64,000 bases of DNA from Aquabacterium sp. CECT 9606 (GTDB taxonomy: Bacteria; Pseudomonadota; Gammaproteobacteria; Burkholderiales; Burkholderiaceae_C): assembly GCF_918741295.1 (NCBI RefSeq), contig NZ_CAKKNB010000003.1, forward strand, positions 870,668 through 934,667. Direction: 5' to 3'. The position numbers were made by a program, and so were the translations under genes. Below, piece after piece: positions 27,572 through 36,868 of the stretch; the first letter of the stretch is position 1, and the number at the start of each line of letters is the position of its first letter. The notes below the pieces were generated by a model. The model searched no databases and was not told the origin of the DNA. It saw only the letters and a list, made by a program, of their open reading frames with translations.

Positions 27572-29368
27572 ATGAGCAAGGACTCCGGCGGATTTTTGCG
27601 CAAGGTGGCGCGCTTCGTCGCCAATCCCACCACGGATTGGACGCAGCTGGACGCGCCTACGGGCGGATCCCCCGAAAGCGAGTACGCCAAGACCGAAATC
27701 AAGGCCATGATCGAGCGCAAGCGTCGCAACGATTTCGTGCGCAAGCGCGAACTCGACATGCTGCGCAAGATCCGCCGCGAGGGCCTGAGCCAGGACAACG
27801 CCCTGGCTTTGTCCGGTGCCTCCAACCTCGACTCTGAGTCACGCCCCCACAGCGGCCCTCGTTCCGACATCGCGGTCAAGGCCAAAATCGATGCCATCGA
27901 GCAGCAGATGGTCGGCGATCAAAGCGCGTCGCGACAAGCAGCAGCGCCGGTGGCCCACAGGCCCCCTCCTTTGCCCTTGAACGCCGCCGCGGCCTATGCG
28001 CCCACTGCCCCCAATGAGCTGGGTTCACCCGAGAAGTTCAAGGCTCGGTCCGAATTGAGCCCCCTGGAATTCGATCCCCCCGAGATTTCGCAGGCCGTGT
28101 TCGATTCGGCGCGCGCCAATCAGCCTCGCATGAGTGGCTCCTCATCGCCACCGCCCATGCTCAACGATCACCTCTCATCGGCAGGTTTTGCAGACGGCGC
28201 CGGCGTCGACGTGACCGAAATGGAGCACGATCCCGAGCTGGATGAAGCCGTGATTGCCTTCGCGAATGCCGATTTTGACGAATGTGAACGGGCTTTGCTG
28301 GCCCTGATCGCCCCAGGTGGCTCGCGGCACCATCAGTCGGAAACCTGGATGGCGGTCTTCGACCTTTACCGAGCCCTTGACCTGCCGCAGAAATTCGACC
28401 ACTTGGCCGTCTCGTTCGCACACCAGTTCGGGCTGTCCGCGCCACATTGGTATTCGCTGCCTCAGCGGGTGCAGGCCTTCGTGGCCATCAGCGAGCGGCA
28501 AGCTGCAGCAGCCGCCAAGGAAAACCAGGACGACCAAGAAGGCCCGATCACGGAGCCCGGCGAAGGCACGCCTCCAGAGGCTCGGGGCGTCGAGGGCTGG
28601 TTGTCACCGGCCGTGATCGACTCCGAGGCCGTTGCTCAACTGCGTTACGAAATCCTGCAGTTGCCCCGTCCATGGACCATGGACTGGAGCAGCGTCCAGA
28701 AAGTCGCCCCCGAGGGTGCCGCCCAACTGAGCCAGTTGATGAAAGCCTGGGCCAAAGAGCCCATCGGCATGGCCTGGATTGGCGCCGACCAGTTGCTGTC
28801 CGTGCTGGCCGAAAGCTCACCCTCCGGCGTGAGGGACACCGACCCCGCTTACTGGATGCTCCGCCTGGACACCTTGCGCCTGTGCAACCGGCCTGACCAG
28901 TTCGACGAAGTGGCCATCGAGTACTGCGTGACCTATGAGCTGTCGCCGCCCTCCTGGGAGGCTTCGGCATGCCAGGTGCGCCACATGCGCGATGGCGTCA
29001 CGCCCCAGACGATGATGCTGTCTCACGTCAGCGACGTGACGACCAGCTTTGTCGAATCCCAACTGCACGACGACATCGAGTTCGTGCAGGTCGCCGCCTT
29101 GAACCTGTCAGGCCAGTTGATTGGCGACATTAGCGAGACCTTGCGCAAGCTGGACAACCAGCTGGGTGCCAGCATCACGCTGGACATCGATTGCGAGCAC
29201 CTGCTTCGCGTCGATTTCATCGCTGCCGGAGACTTGCTGAACTGGGTCCTGGCACGCCGCGCCGAGGACCGCGAAGTCACCTTTGTCAAGCCGCATCGGC
29301 TGGTGGCGCTGTTCTTTGGTGCCATGGGAATCAACGAGCACGCCAAGGTCAAGCTGCAACTGATCTAA
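27572..29368 (+). CDS. Uncharacterised protein with duplicated helical+STAS units
   Basis: A 598-residue soluble protein with no signal peptide or membrane helix. Residues 1-130 are charged and helical (IERKRRNDFVRKRELDMLRK), then a Pro/Ala-rich stretch. From about 215 there are two copies of one unit. A helical hairpin module (ETWMAVFDLYRALDLPQKFD at 257 and AYWMLRLDTLRLCNRPDQFD at 426) is followed by a STAS-like fold (WTMDWSSVQKVAPEGAAQL at 368; ITLDIDCEHLLRVDFIAAGD at 535). Offsets of 167-169 residues in both parts indicate a tandem duplication. STAS domains bind partners or small ligands in anti-sigma antagonists and lipid transporters, so a scaffold or regulator is possible. The function is unknown. 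It lies 48 nt after dksA and before hslVU. Confidence 0.85.
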   Translation: MSKDSGGFLRKVARFVANPTTDWTQLDAPTGGSPESEYAKTEIKAMIERKRRNDFVRKRELDMLRKIRREGLSQDNALALSGASNLDSESRPHSGPRSDIAVKAKIDAIEQQMVGDQSASRQAAAPVAHRPPPLPLNAAAAYAPTAPNELGSPEKFKARSELSPLEFDPPEISQAVFDSARANQPRMSGSSSPPPMLNDHLSSAGFADGAGVDVTEMEHDPELDEAVIAFANADFDECERALLALIAPGGSRHHQSETWMAVFDLYRALDLPQKFDHLAVSFAHQFGLSAPHWYSLPQRVQAFVAISERQAAAAAKENQDDQEGPITEPGEGTPPEARGVEGWLSPAVIDSEAVAQLRYEILQLPRPWTMDWSSVQKVAPEGAAQLSQLMKAWAKEPIGMAWIGADQLLSVLAESSPSGVRDTDPAYWMLRLDTLRLCNRPDQFDEVAIEYCVTYELSPPSWEASACQVRHMRDGVTPQTMMLSHVSDVTTSFVESQLHDDIEFVQVAALNLSGQLIGDISETLRKLDNQLGASITLDIDCEHLLRVDFIAAGDLLNWVLARRAEDREVTFVKPHRLVALFFGAMGINEHAKVKLQLI

Positions 29369-29413
29369 TGCCTCAGCCCGATCACCGGGCCAGGCACTCA
29401 CTTGAAAAACCCC

Positions 29414-29962
29414 ATGGATTCTTATCACGGCACCACCATTGTCAGCGTGCGCCGTCAAACACCGACCGGCTGGCAAGTGGCCATCGGTGGCGACGGACAG
29501 GTCACGCTGGGGCACATCATCGTCAAGGCCACCGCCCGCAAGGTGCGCAAGCTTTACCGCGACCAGGTGCTGGCCGGGTTCGCGGGCGCCACGGCCGATG
29601 CCTTCACCTTGTTCGAGCGCTTTGAATCCAAGCTGGAAAAGCACCAGGGCCACCTGGCACGCGCCGCCGTCGAGTTGACACGCGACTGGCGCACCGACCG
29701 TGTTCTGCGCCGTCTGGAGGCCATGCTGGCCGTGGCCGACCGCGAGACCTCGTTGATCATCACCGGTAATGGCGATGTGCTGGAACCCGAACACGGCATC
29801 ATCGCCATCGGCTCAGGTGGGGCCTATGCCCAGGCAGCTGCGCGCGCCCTGGTCAGCCACACCACCCTGGACGCCGCAGATGTGGTCAAGAAGTCGCTTG
29901 AAATTGCTGGCGACATCTGCATCTACACCAACCAAAGCCACACCATTGAAACCCTTGGATGA
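29414..29962 (+). CDS. hslV: ATP-dependent protease peptidase subunit HslV
   Basis: A 182-residue threonine protease of the HslUV (ClpQY) complex. The start [14 protein letters not shown] includes a six-residue propeptide ending in HG; cleavage would expose the catalytic Thr of TTIVSV, as in other betaproteobacteria. [15 protein letters not shown] is the conserved substrate-binding and cation-site region. An ATG at 29414 is preferred over a TTG four codons upstream. The gene ends 4 nt before hslU. No Shine-Dalgarno is seen. Confidence 0.95.
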   Translation: MDSYHGTTIVSVRRQTPTGWQVAIGGDGQVTLGHIIVKATARKVRKLYRDQVLAGFAGATADAFTLFERFESKLEKHQGHLARAAVELTRDWRTDRVLRRLEAMLAVADRETSLIITGNGDVLEPEHGIIAIGSGGAYAQAAARALVSHTTLDAADVVKKSLEIAGDICIYTNQSHTIETLG

Positions 29963-29966
29963 CGCC

Positions 29967-31298
29967 ATGAGCGGCATGACACCTCAAGACATCGTCGACG
30001 AACTCGACCGCCACATCATTGGTCAACGGGAAGCCAAGCGCGCCGTGGCCATCGCCTTGCGCAACCGCTGGCGCCGTCAGCAGGTTGAAGGCAGCATGCG
30101 CGGCGAGATCACGCCCAAGAACATCCTGATGATTGGCCCGACCGGCGTGGGCAAGACCGAAATCGCCCGCCGCCTGGCCAAGCTGGCCGACGCGCCTTTC
30201 ATCAAGGTCGAGGCCACCAAGTTCACCGAGGTGGGCTATGTGGGCAAGGACGTCGACACCATCATCCGCGACTTGGTGGAGTACGCCGTCAAGCAAGAGC
30301 GTGCCGTGCAGATCCAGACCCAGCGCGTGCGCGCCGAAGACGCCGCCGAGGAACGCCTGCTGGATGTGCTGGTGCCCCCACCGCGCTCCGAGTTCGGGAT
30401 CTCGTCACCGCTGCCCGACAACACTGCCCGGCAAGTCATGCGCAAGCGTTTGCGCGAAGGTTCGCTGGACGACCGCGAGATCGACATCGAACTGGCCGAC
30501 AACAAGACGCCGGCCCTGGAAATCATGGGGCCGGCCGGCATGGAAGAAATGGCCGAGCAATTGCGCGGCCTGTTCGCCCAGGCCAGCGGTCAGCGCCGCA
30601 AATCGCGCAAGGTGACCGTGGCCGAAGCACGAGTGCAACTGATCGAGGAAGAAGCCGCCAAACTGGTGAACGACGACGACATCAAGACGCGGGCGCTGGA
30701 GCGCGCCGAGCAAAACGGCATTGTCTTCATCGACGAGATCGACAAGGTGGCCAGCCGTGTGGAGGGCCAGGGGGCGGAGGTTTCGAGGCAAGGCGTGCAG
30801 CGCGACTTGCTGCCCTTGGTTGAAGGCACCACGGTGAACACCAAATACGGCATGGTCAAGACCGACCACATCCTGTTCATTGCCTCAGGCGCCTTTCACC
30901 TGTGCAAGCCCAGCGACTTGATTCCCGAGTTGCAAGGCCGTTTTCCGATCCGCGTGGAGTTGTCTTCCCTGTCGGTCGGCGACTTCGAGGCCATCCTCAC
31001 GCAACCCAGCGCCAGCCTGATCAGGCAGTACCAGGCCTTGCTGGCCGCCGAAGGCGTCACCCTGGAGTTCACGCCCGACAGCATCCGCCGGCTGGCGCAG
31101 ATCGCCTACGACGTGAACGAGCGCACGGAAAACATTGGGGCGCGCCGTCTGGCCACCGTGATGGAGCGCTTGCTAGACGAGATTTCGTTCAATGCACCCA
31201 ACTTGGCAGGCCAGACCAAGACGATCGACGCTGAACAGGTGGATGCTCGCCTGGGCGAGTTGTCGCGCAACGAGGATCTGTCGCGCTTCATCCTTTGA
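29967..31298 (+). CDS. hslU: HslU, ATPase subunit of the HslUV protease
   Basis: A 443-residue AAA+ unfoldase that feeds substrates into HslV. The start [20 protein letters not shown] is the family N-terminus. Walker A is GPTGVGKTE, Walker [11 protein letters not shown], and the pore motif GYVGKDVD is present. The intermediate I-domain and C-terminal sensor region ([12 protein letters not shown]) are intact. An ATG three codons later is also plausible. It is convergent with coaX, with one base between the stop codons. Confidence 0.96.
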   Translation: MSGMTPQDIVDELDRHIIGQREAKRAVAIALRNRWRRQQVEGSMRGEITPKNILMIGPTGVGKTEIARRLAKLADAPFIKVEATKFTEVGYVGKDVDTIIRDLVEYAVKQERAVQIQTQRVRAEDAAEERLLDVLVPPPRSEFGISSPLPDNTARQVMRKRLREGSLDDREIDIELADNKTPALEIMGPAGMEEMAEQLRGLFAQASGQRRKSRKVTVAEARVQLIEEEAAKLVNDDDIKTRALERAEQNGIVFIDEIDKVASRVEGQGAEVSRQGVQRDLLPLVEGTTVNTKYGMVKTDHILFIASGAFHLCKPSDLIPELQGRFPIRVELSSLSVGDFEAILTQPSASLIRQYQALLAAEGVTLEFTPDSIRRLAQIAYDVNERTENIGARRLATVMERLLDEISFNAPNLAGQTKTIDAEQVDARLGELSRNEDLSRFIL

Positions 31299-31299
31299 A

Positions 31300-32064
31300 T
31301 CAAGCCTCGGAGGCCAGGGTCAGCAGGCCCTCGAAGATGAGGTTTTCGACCACGCGCACCGGCAGCTCGGTCACATGGGCCAGGCGAGACACCGCGCCAC
31401 CCGACATCACCAGCAGGGGCTCGCGCCCCGTGTGCTGCTGAAGCCGGCGCAGGCTGCGCTCGATCGCCCCAGCGATGGCGTCCGTGCCGCCGCTCATCAG
31501 GGCATCGCTGGTGTTGGTGGGAAAGTCATGCACCTCGCCGGTGGGCACTTTCAGGCCCGCAGTGCCACTTTCAAGTGCGCGGTACATCAGGCCAAAGCCC
31601 GGCATGATCAGGCCGCCCAGGAAACGCCCTTGCACATCGACAGCGTCCACCGTGACCGCGGTGCCGACCATCACGGCCAGCACGGGCGGTGGCGCATCCG
31701 CAGACACCTGCAGGGCACGTTGCCGGGCACCGATGATGGCGGCCCAGCGGTCGGCGCCCAGGCGTGCGGGGTGCTCATAGCCGTTCACCACCCCCGACGC
31801 GCGCGCCGAAGACACCACCCAACGAGGCTTCACGCCCCAGTTGGCCAGTTGCTCTTCAACGCGCCGCTTGATGGCATCGCCAGCGACCACGCAACCCAGC
31901 ATGGCATCCGGAGCCGCCAATGCTTGCCACTCCTGGGTCCAGAGGTGGTCAATGTCTTCCAGGACCACGGCCGCATGTGCCAGCAATGTGGCGCCGGGCA
32001 GGCCCTGCGAATACAAACCCCATTTGAGCCGGGTGTTGCCAATATCGATGACTAAAAACGACAT
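31300..32064 (-). CDS. coaX: Type III pantothenate kinase CoaX
   Basis: A 254-residue ASKHA-fold kinase catalysing the first step of coenzyme A synthesis. The start [20 protein letters not shown] carries the phosphate motif (DIGNTRLKW). Further motifs are [13 protein letters not shown] (conserved GxDR) and [18 protein letters not shown]. It reads away from the plus-strand chalcone-isomerase-like gene. In many betaproteobacteria coaX follows birA; no birA is present here. Confidence 0.94.
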   Translation of the reverse strand: MSFLVIDIGNTRLKWGLYSQGLPGATLLAHAAVVLEDIDHLWTQEWQALAAPDAMLGCVVAGDAIKRRVEEQLANWGVKPRWVVSSARASGVVNGYEHPARLGADRWAAIIGARQRALQVSADAPPPVLAVMVGTAVTVDAVDVQGRFLGGLIMPGFGLMYRALESGTAGLKVPTGEVHDFPTNTSDALMSGGTDAIAGAIERSLRRLQQHTGREPLLVMSGGAVSRLAHVTELPVRVVENLIFEGLLTLASEA

Positions 32065-32257
32065 GCATCTTTCTCGCGAACAAAGCACCCGAACGATAAG
32101 GTGAAACCCGATTTTGCCTGCAAGACCAGGTGTCCATCGTTGTGGCAACGCAGCATGTCGCAACAAGCACCTGTGTGTCGTCATGGACAAGGCATAGTAT
32201 CGACCCGCCGTCTGGGCAAATGCATGGCTGGGCACGAAAACTGCCCGCATCCAAACA

Positions 32258-32848
32258 ATGAACATCACAATGACATCAATCGCGCGCGCGCTGCTTCTCT
32301 CGATCGCCATGCTGGCCCAGCCAGTCCTGGCGAACACCGAGGTCAAGGGCATTAAATTCACCGATACATTGCAGCTCGCCTCGCAACCACTCCAGCTCAA
32401 CGGCGCGGGATTGCGGGTCAAGGTGATCATCGACCTCTACGCGGCCGGCCTGTATGTGCCCAAACCAGACACCAACGCGGCCAACGTCATCAGCCAGCCC
32501 GGCCCCAAGGTCATGAAGATCGTGCTGCTGCGCGATCTGACGGGAGAGGACTTTGCCGACGCCACCGTCAAGGGCTTCAAAGCCAACAACAGCGAGTCCG
32601 ACCTGGCCAAATTCCACGCCAAGCTGGATGAAATCAGGGCCATGATGCTGGACTTTGGCCCGGTCAAGAAAGGCACGGTCATCCAGATCGATTTCGTGCC
32701 GGGTGAAGGCACACACGTGCTGCTGGATGGCAAACGGCGTGGCCCCGAGGTCACAGGTGATGATTTTCAGCAAGCCGTGCTGCGCATCTGGCTGGGGCCC
32801 AAACCGGTGGATGCTGACTTGAAGCAATCGCTGTTAGGCGGCAAATAA
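32258..32848 (+). CDS. Periplasmic chalcone-isomerase-like protein
   Basis: A 196-residue exported protein with a signal peptide ending around [10 protein letters not shown]. The mature part belongs to the bacterial chalcone-isomerase-like family (Chalcone_3): [38 protein letters not shown], and a C-terminal [16 protein letters not shown]. These bacterial members are not known to use flavonoids; a fatty-acid or hydrophobic ligand role is a guess from fold relatives. The ATG at 32258 is used; one at 32270 is also possible. It is followed by a separate HDOD gene. Confidence 0.82.
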   Translation: MNITMTSIARALLLSIAMLAQPVLANTEVKGIKFTDTLQLASQPLQLNGAGLRVKVIIDLYAAGLYVPKPDTNAANVISQPGPKVMKIVLLRDLTGEDFADATVKGFKANNSESDLAKFHAKLDEIRAMMLDFGPVKKGTVIQIDFVPGEGTHVLLDGKRRGPEVTGDDFQQAVLRIWLGPKPVDADLKQSLLGGK

Positions 32849-32892
32849 CGCACAAAACACCCAACTGTGATCAATGTCATGGCCGAAACGAC

Positions 32893-32921
32893 TTGAAACA
32901 AGTTCGTTTATTGTCGATAAG
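32893..32921 (+). promoter_or_regulatory. Candidate promoter of the HDOD gene
   Basis: TTGAAA (5/6 to TTGACA) and GATAAG (4/6 to TATAAT) are 17 nt apart, about 33 nt before the ATG at 32954. The whole 105-nt gap is otherwise AT-richer than the surroundings. Confidence 0.42.
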
Positions 32922-32953
32922 GTGATCATCTGCATTGATTTTGCAGGCCCCTC

Positions 32954-33796
32954 ATGATTGATCAAGCATTGCCCACCCTCCAGGACTGGATCACGGTTTT
33001 CACCCGTGCAGTCATTCCCGTCCTGCCCGCCTCAGTCGCCGAGCTGGCGGAATTGCGGGCCATGGAGGACGTCAAGGGCAATGTCGATGCGCACATGCTG
33101 TCGCACAACCTGGGCGGCGATCCTTTGATGACGCTGAAGGTGTTGATGCAGGTGTCGCGAGATTGCCACCGCCGTCACGTCAACTCGCCCGAGACCCTGA
33201 CTGCGGCCATCCTGATGCAAGGCATTGGGCCGTTTTTCAGCTCCAACGAGAACGTGCCCTCGGTGATTGACTGGCTGTCAGAGTACCCTGAGGCCTTGAG
33301 TGGATTGCTCAAGGTCATCAAGCGGTCCCGCAGGGCGGCGCACCTGGCCGTCACTTTTGCCAGCCACCGTCAAGATGAAGATGCCGACATGATTCAAGAG
33401 GCGGCTCTGCTCCATGACTTTGCAGAGATGCTGCTTTGGTGCCATGCCCCTGTCTTGGCCCTGACCATGGCGCAACGTCAGAAAGCCGACCACACACTTC
33501 GTTCAGCAGATGTGCAGAAAGAAGTGCTGGGCATCGAATTACCAGACTTGGCGCACTCCCTGATGGAGGCTTGGCACCTGCCGGAACTTCTGATCAAGAA
33601 CACCGACGACCGGCATGCGGACCACCCTCGGGTGCAAACCGTGCTGCTGGCCGTTCGCATTGCCCGCCACACGCAGTATGGCTGGGACGACCCCCATGCC
33701 CAAGCCGCCCTGCCTGATGACATCGCCGATGTGGCGCGGTTGCTGACGCTGTCCGACGAGTCGGCCAAACGCAAGATCATGGAAATCGACGGTTGA
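32954..33796 (+). CDS. HDOD-domain regulatory protein
   Basis: A 280-residue protein made almost entirely of one HDOD domain, an HD-hydrolase relative used in bacterial signalling. Recognisable segments are LSHNLGGDPLMTLKVLMQVS near residue 50 and DEDADMIQEAALLHDFAEML, which keeps an HD pair. No EAL, GGDEF or receiver domain is fused to it. It stands alone with its own likely promoter and faces the S49 peptidase gene. HDOD proteins often influence motility, c-di-GMP signalling or stress responses, but the role of this one is unknown. Confidence 0.85.
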   Translation: MIDQALPTLQDWITVFTRAVIPVLPASVAELAELRAMEDVKGNVDAHMLSHNLGGDPLMTLKVLMQVSRDCHRRHVNSPETLTAAILMQGIGPFFSSNENVPSVIDWLSEYPEALSGLLKVIKRSRRAAHLAVTFASHRQDEDADMIQEAALLHDFAEMLLWCHAPVLALTMAQRQKADHTLRSADVQKEVLGIELPDLAHSLMEAWHLPELLIKNTDDRHADHPRVQTVLLAVRIARHTQYGWDDPHAQAALPDDIADVARLLTLSDESAKRKIMEIDG

Positions 33797-33813
33797 TCAA
33801 ACCCCGCCCCAGA

Positions 33814-34770
33814 TCAGCGAATCGACACTGAACTGCGCATGGCGTGCACCACGCCACTGCCCAAAGCCGCGCCAAAGCGCTTGGCCAGGCGTTCAGCCAG
33901 GTTTTCCTTGAGCGTGTAATCGATGATGTCTTCGGCCTTGATGACATCGCGCGCCAGGATGTCCAGGCTGCCCAGGTGATCGGCAAGCCCCAGCTTCACC
34001 GCCTCCTGGCCATTCCAGAACAGGCCAGAGAACGTGTCGGGTGATTCTTGCAGGCGCTTGCCACGGCCCTGGCGAACCACGGCGATGAATTGCTGGTGGA
34101 TCTGGTCCAACATGGCCTGCGCAAAAAGCTCGTGCTGCGGATTGCGCGGCGAATACGGATCGAGCATGCCTTTGTTGGTACCTGCCGTCAGCAAGCGGCG
34201 CTCCACACCTGCCTTGTCCATGATGCCGACAAAGCCAAAGCCGTCCATCAACACGCCGATGGAACCCACCATGGAAGCTTTGTCCACGTAGATTTCATCG
34301 GCACCCACGGCAATGTAATAGGCGGCCGAGGCGCACATCTCCTCGCACACGGCATAGACCTTCTTCTTGTGCAAGGCCTTCAGGCGGCGAATCTCGTCAT
34401 TGACCAGGCCTGCCTGGACAGGGCTCCCCCCCGGAGAGTTCAAGCGGATGACCACGGCCTGGGCGCCGGTATCTTCGAATGCGCTGCGCAAGGCGGTGGT
34501 CAGGTTGTCGGCATTGGCTTCGGTGTCGCCACCAATCTCGCCGCGCACCTCGACCAGGGCGGTGTGTGGCGCCGAAGGTGCCGTCGACGCGGGCATGTTC
34601 TCCAGCGCCGCCCAGACTATGCTGGCCGCGATCAGGAGCCACACGATGCGCCAAAGCCAGCGCCAGCGCTGCTCTCGGCGCTGCTGCAGCAAATAGGCCC
34701 GGGCAAATTCCTCCAACATGCCCTGCTGGGCGGCAGCGACAGGGGAGGACGACGGATCAACTGCGCTCAT
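33814..34770 (-). CDS. S49-family signal peptide peptidase (SppA-like)
   Basis: A 318-residue membrane-bound serine protease. A short cytoplasmic region is followed by one membrane helix (WRIVWLLIAASIVWAALENM) and an S49 protease domain. The Ser of CASAAYY and the Lys of GTNKG lie 52 residues apart, as in the Ser-Lys dyad of Bacillus subtilis SppA; NSPGGSPVQAG and VGSIGVLMDGFG are conserved. It probably degrades cleaved signal peptides or membrane proteins. The ATG at 34770 is used; a TTG two codons upstream has better Shine-Dalgarno spacing. It lies 15 nt after the Rieske gene, last in the rluC operon. Confidence 0.92.
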   Translation of the reverse strand: MSAVDPSSSPVAAAQQGMLEEFARAYLLQQRREQRWRWLWRIVWLLIAASIVWAALENMPASTAPSAPHTALVEVRGEIGGDTEANADNLTTALRSAFEDTGAQAVVIRLNSPGGSPVQAGLVNDEIRRLKALHKKKVYAVCEEMCASAAYYIAVGADEIYVDKASMVGSIGVLMDGFGFVGIMDKAGVERRLLTAGTNKGMLDPYSPRNPQHELFAQAMLDQIHQQFIAVVRQGRGKRLQESPDTFSGLFWNGQEAVKLGLADHLGSLDILARDVIKAEDIIDYTLKENLAERLAKRFGAALGSGVVHAMRSSVSIR

Positions 34771-34785
34771 GGACAAGACACTCTC

Positions 34786-35163
34786 TTAGAAAATAGGCTG
34801 AATTCGGTCGGTAGGATACCAATACACCTGCTTGTCACGCTCTTGCACGGTCATCTTGACCAGGCGCTTGCCCACGCAAGGGCCGCCCACACACTGGCCA
34901 TTGGGCGGGTCGTACAAGGCGCCGTGGACCGAGCAGATGATGAAGCGCTTGTCCTGGTCCCAGAACTGGCCGGGCTGCCAGTCCATCTGGGTGGGCACGT
35001 GGGCGCACTGGTTCAGGTAGGCGACCACCTCGTTGTCGTAACGCAAGGCAAAGGCCGACACACTCTGGCCCCATTCCAGCACATCAAAGACCACCGCCTC
35101 GCCGCATTCTTCCAATGCAGACGACTCGCACAAGAACTGGGGCTCTTTGTTCAATTCAGGCAT
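34786..35163 (-). CDS. Rieske [2Fe-2S] protein
   Basis: A 125-residue single-domain Rieske protein without signal or membrane segment. The cluster ligands are in CAHVP (Cys, His) and CSVHGALY (Cys, His), with GGPCVGKRLVKMTVQ following. It probably transfers electrons to an unidentified oxygenase or reductase. Its first 8 nt overlap the end of the HAD phosphatase gene. The HAD-Rieske-S49 order after rluC is common in Comamonadaceae. Confidence 0.9.
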   Translation of the reverse strand: MPELNKEPQFLCESSALEECGEAVVFDVLEWGQSVSAFALRYDNEVVAYLNQCAHVPTQMDWQPGQFWDQDKRFIICSVHGALYDPPNGQCVGGPCVGKRLVKMTVQERDKQVYWYPTDRIQPIF

Positions 35164-35833
35164 GTTGCATCAGCCAACGCTGCAGTTCGGCCACCGAATG
35201 GGCCACATAGCGGGTCGGGTAGTCGGCAAAGGCGGCGGGCTCGTGGGCACCGTAGCTCACTGCCACCGAATGTGATCCCGCGTTGACCGCCAGTTGCAGA
35301 TCGTGTGTGGTGTCGCCAATCATCAAGGTGCGGTCAGGGCTGATGCTGAACTCGGCCATCAGTTCCTGCAGCATCAGCGGGTGCGGCTTGGATTGGGTCT
35401 CGTCGGCGGTGCGGGTGGCATCGAACACGCCGCGCAAGGCCACGTGCTCCAGGGCTTCGTTCAGGCCAGAACGGGTTTTGCCCGTGGCCACGGCCAACCA
35501 GTGGTGGCGAGATTTGAGTTCGGCCAGCAGCTCCAGCGAGCCCTCGAACAGGCTGAGCTCATGTTGACGCTGGAAATAATGGTGCCGGTAACGCAAGCCC
35601 AGCTCGGGCACGCGCTCTTTGGGCAAGGTGGGGGCCACGTGCGCCAAGGCATCGTGCAAGCCCAGGCCGATCACGTAAGACGCCGCCGTGCGCGAAGGAA
35701 TGGGCAGTTGCAAGTCACCGCAGGCCGCCTGGATGCATCGAACGATCAGCGCGGTTGAGTCGTACAGCGTGCCGTCCCAATCAAAAACGATCAGATCGAA
35801 CTGGCGCGGGCGAAGTGGAGAAGAGGGTTGCAT
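35156..35833 (-). CDS. HAD-superfamily phosphatase (phosphoglycolate-phosphatase-like)
   Basis: A 225-residue HAD subfamily IA hydrolase. Motif I is FDWDGTLYDS, motif II VATGKTRSG, the Lys is in SKPHPLML and motif IV is MIGDTTHDLQL, so catalysis should be intact. It resembles Gph-type phosphoglycolate phosphatases but the substrate is not certain. It follows rluC by 9 nt and overlaps the Rieske gene by 8 nt. Confidence 0.88.
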   Translation of the reverse strand: MQPSSPLRPRQFDLIVFDWDGTLYDSTALIVRCIQAACGDLQLPIPSRTAASYVIGLGLHDALAHVAPTLPKERVPELGLRYRHHYFQRQHELSLFEGSLELLAELKSRHHWLAVATGKTRSGLNEALEHVALRGVFDATRTADETQSKPHPLMLQELMAEFSISPDRTLMIGDTTHDLQLAVNAGSHSVAVSYGAHEPAAFADYPTRYVAHSVAELQRWLMQHA

Positions 35834-35842
35834 GTGGGCACT

Positions 35843-36826
35843 TTACTTGGGCACTGCCGCCAGCGCGGTCAACAAGGACTCGCAATCGTCGGGCAAAGGG
35901 GCTTGAAATGTCATGTCTTCGCCGGTGAGGGGATGCGGCAGGCGCAAATAGCGGGCGTGCAGGAACATGCGTTCGAAACGCACGCCAGCAACCGCACTGC
36001 CCCGGGCCATGGCCTTGTTCAGGGCGAAATCACCATATTTGTCATCGCCCACGATGGGGTGGCCCTCGCTGAGCAGGTGGACGCGGATCTGGTGCGTGCG
36101 GCCGGTCTTGATGGTCACGTCCAACAGGCTGAATCCGGCGTAGCGATTCATCACCTTGACCAGGGAAATGGATCGGCGTCCATCGTCGTTGTCATCTGCC
36201 ACGGCTTTGACACGGCGTTCGCCATCGGCCGTCAGGAACTTGTGCAAAGCCACGTCAATGACCTTTTTATGGCCAGGCCAGGCGCCGATGACCAGGGCCG
36301 CGTAGGTCTTCTGAACCTTGCGCTCGCGAAAATGGTCTTGCAGTGTGGTCAAAGCGCTGCGTTTTTTGGCCACCAGCAATATGCCGGAGGTTTCTTTGTC
36401 CAGTCGGTGGACCAATTCCAGAAACTTGGCTTGGGGACGCGCGCGGCGCAATTGCTCGATCACGCCGAAACTCACGCCACTGCCCCCATGCACCGCCACG
36501 CCAGCGGGTTTGTTGATGGCGAGCACGTGCTCGTCTTCAAACAATATCGGGAACTCCTTGGCCGGTACCGTGCTTTCGGATTCGGTGGGTTTGTCCGTGA
36601 GACGCAGGGGCGGCACGCGCACTTCATCTCCCAGGTTCAGGCGCGTGTCGGCCGAGGCGCGGCCTTTGTTGACCCTCACCTCGCCACTGCGGATGATTCT
36701 GTAAACCAAAGTTTTAGGCGCCCCCTTGAGCACCTTGATCAGGTAATTATCAAGACGCTGCCCAGCGCCGCCTTCGTCGATGGTCAAGCGCTGCACTGCA
36801 GCAGGCGTCGAAGTGCTTGAATTCAC
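35843..36826 (-). CDS. rluC: 23S rRNA pseudouridine synthase RluC
   Basis: A RluA-family enzyme, about 327 residues from the GTG at 36826, expected to modify positions 955, 2504 and 2580 of 23S rRNA. It has an S4 domain (VQRLTIDEGGAGQRLDNYLI), the catalytic motif HRLDKETSGILLVAKKRSAL and GRTHQIRVHLLSEGHPIVGD. The start is uncertain: a GTG at 36880 is also in frame, and neither has a Shine-Dalgarno. I prefer 36826 because it gives a normal-length N-terminus and stays downstream of the TATAAT/ATTATA promoter element. Divergent from rne, as in enteric bacteria. Confidence 0.93.
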   Translation of the reverse strand: MNSSTSTPAAVQRLTIDEGGAGQRLDNYLIKVLKGAPKTLVYRIIRSGEVRVNKGRASADTRLNLGDEVRVPPLRLTDKPTESESTVPAKEFPILFEDEHVLAINKPAGVAVHGGSGVSFGVIEQLRRARPQAKFLELVHRLDKETSGILLVAKKRSALTTLQDHFRERKVQKTYAALVIGAWPGHKKVIDVALHKFLTADGERRVKAVADDNDDGRRSISLVKVMNRYAGFSLLDVTIKTGRTHQIRVHLLSEGHPIVGDDKYGDFALNKAMARGSAVAGVRFERMFLHARYLRLPHPLTGEDMTFQAPLPDDCESLLTALAAVPK

Positions 36827-36862
36827 TGGCTTTTTTGGACTGTGAGATGCGGTTTTCGCACC

Positions 36863-36868
36863 TATAAT
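36863..36868 (+). promoter_or_regulatory. Consensus -10 TATAAT, probable rne promoter
   Basis: A perfect TATAAT lies in the rluC-rne gap, the only perfect -10 I found in an intergenic region here. A transcription start near 36875 would give RNase E a leader of about 670 nt. The best -35 at 17 nt is only CTGTGA (3/6). The opposite strand reads TATAGG and may be part of a rluC promoter. Confidence 0.45.

Noticed and set aside
29370-29395. Terminator between the STAS gene and hslV
   Set aside because: GCCT..GCCCG/CGGGC..AGGC forms a hairpin, but no T run follows; continued transcription into hslVU is more likely.
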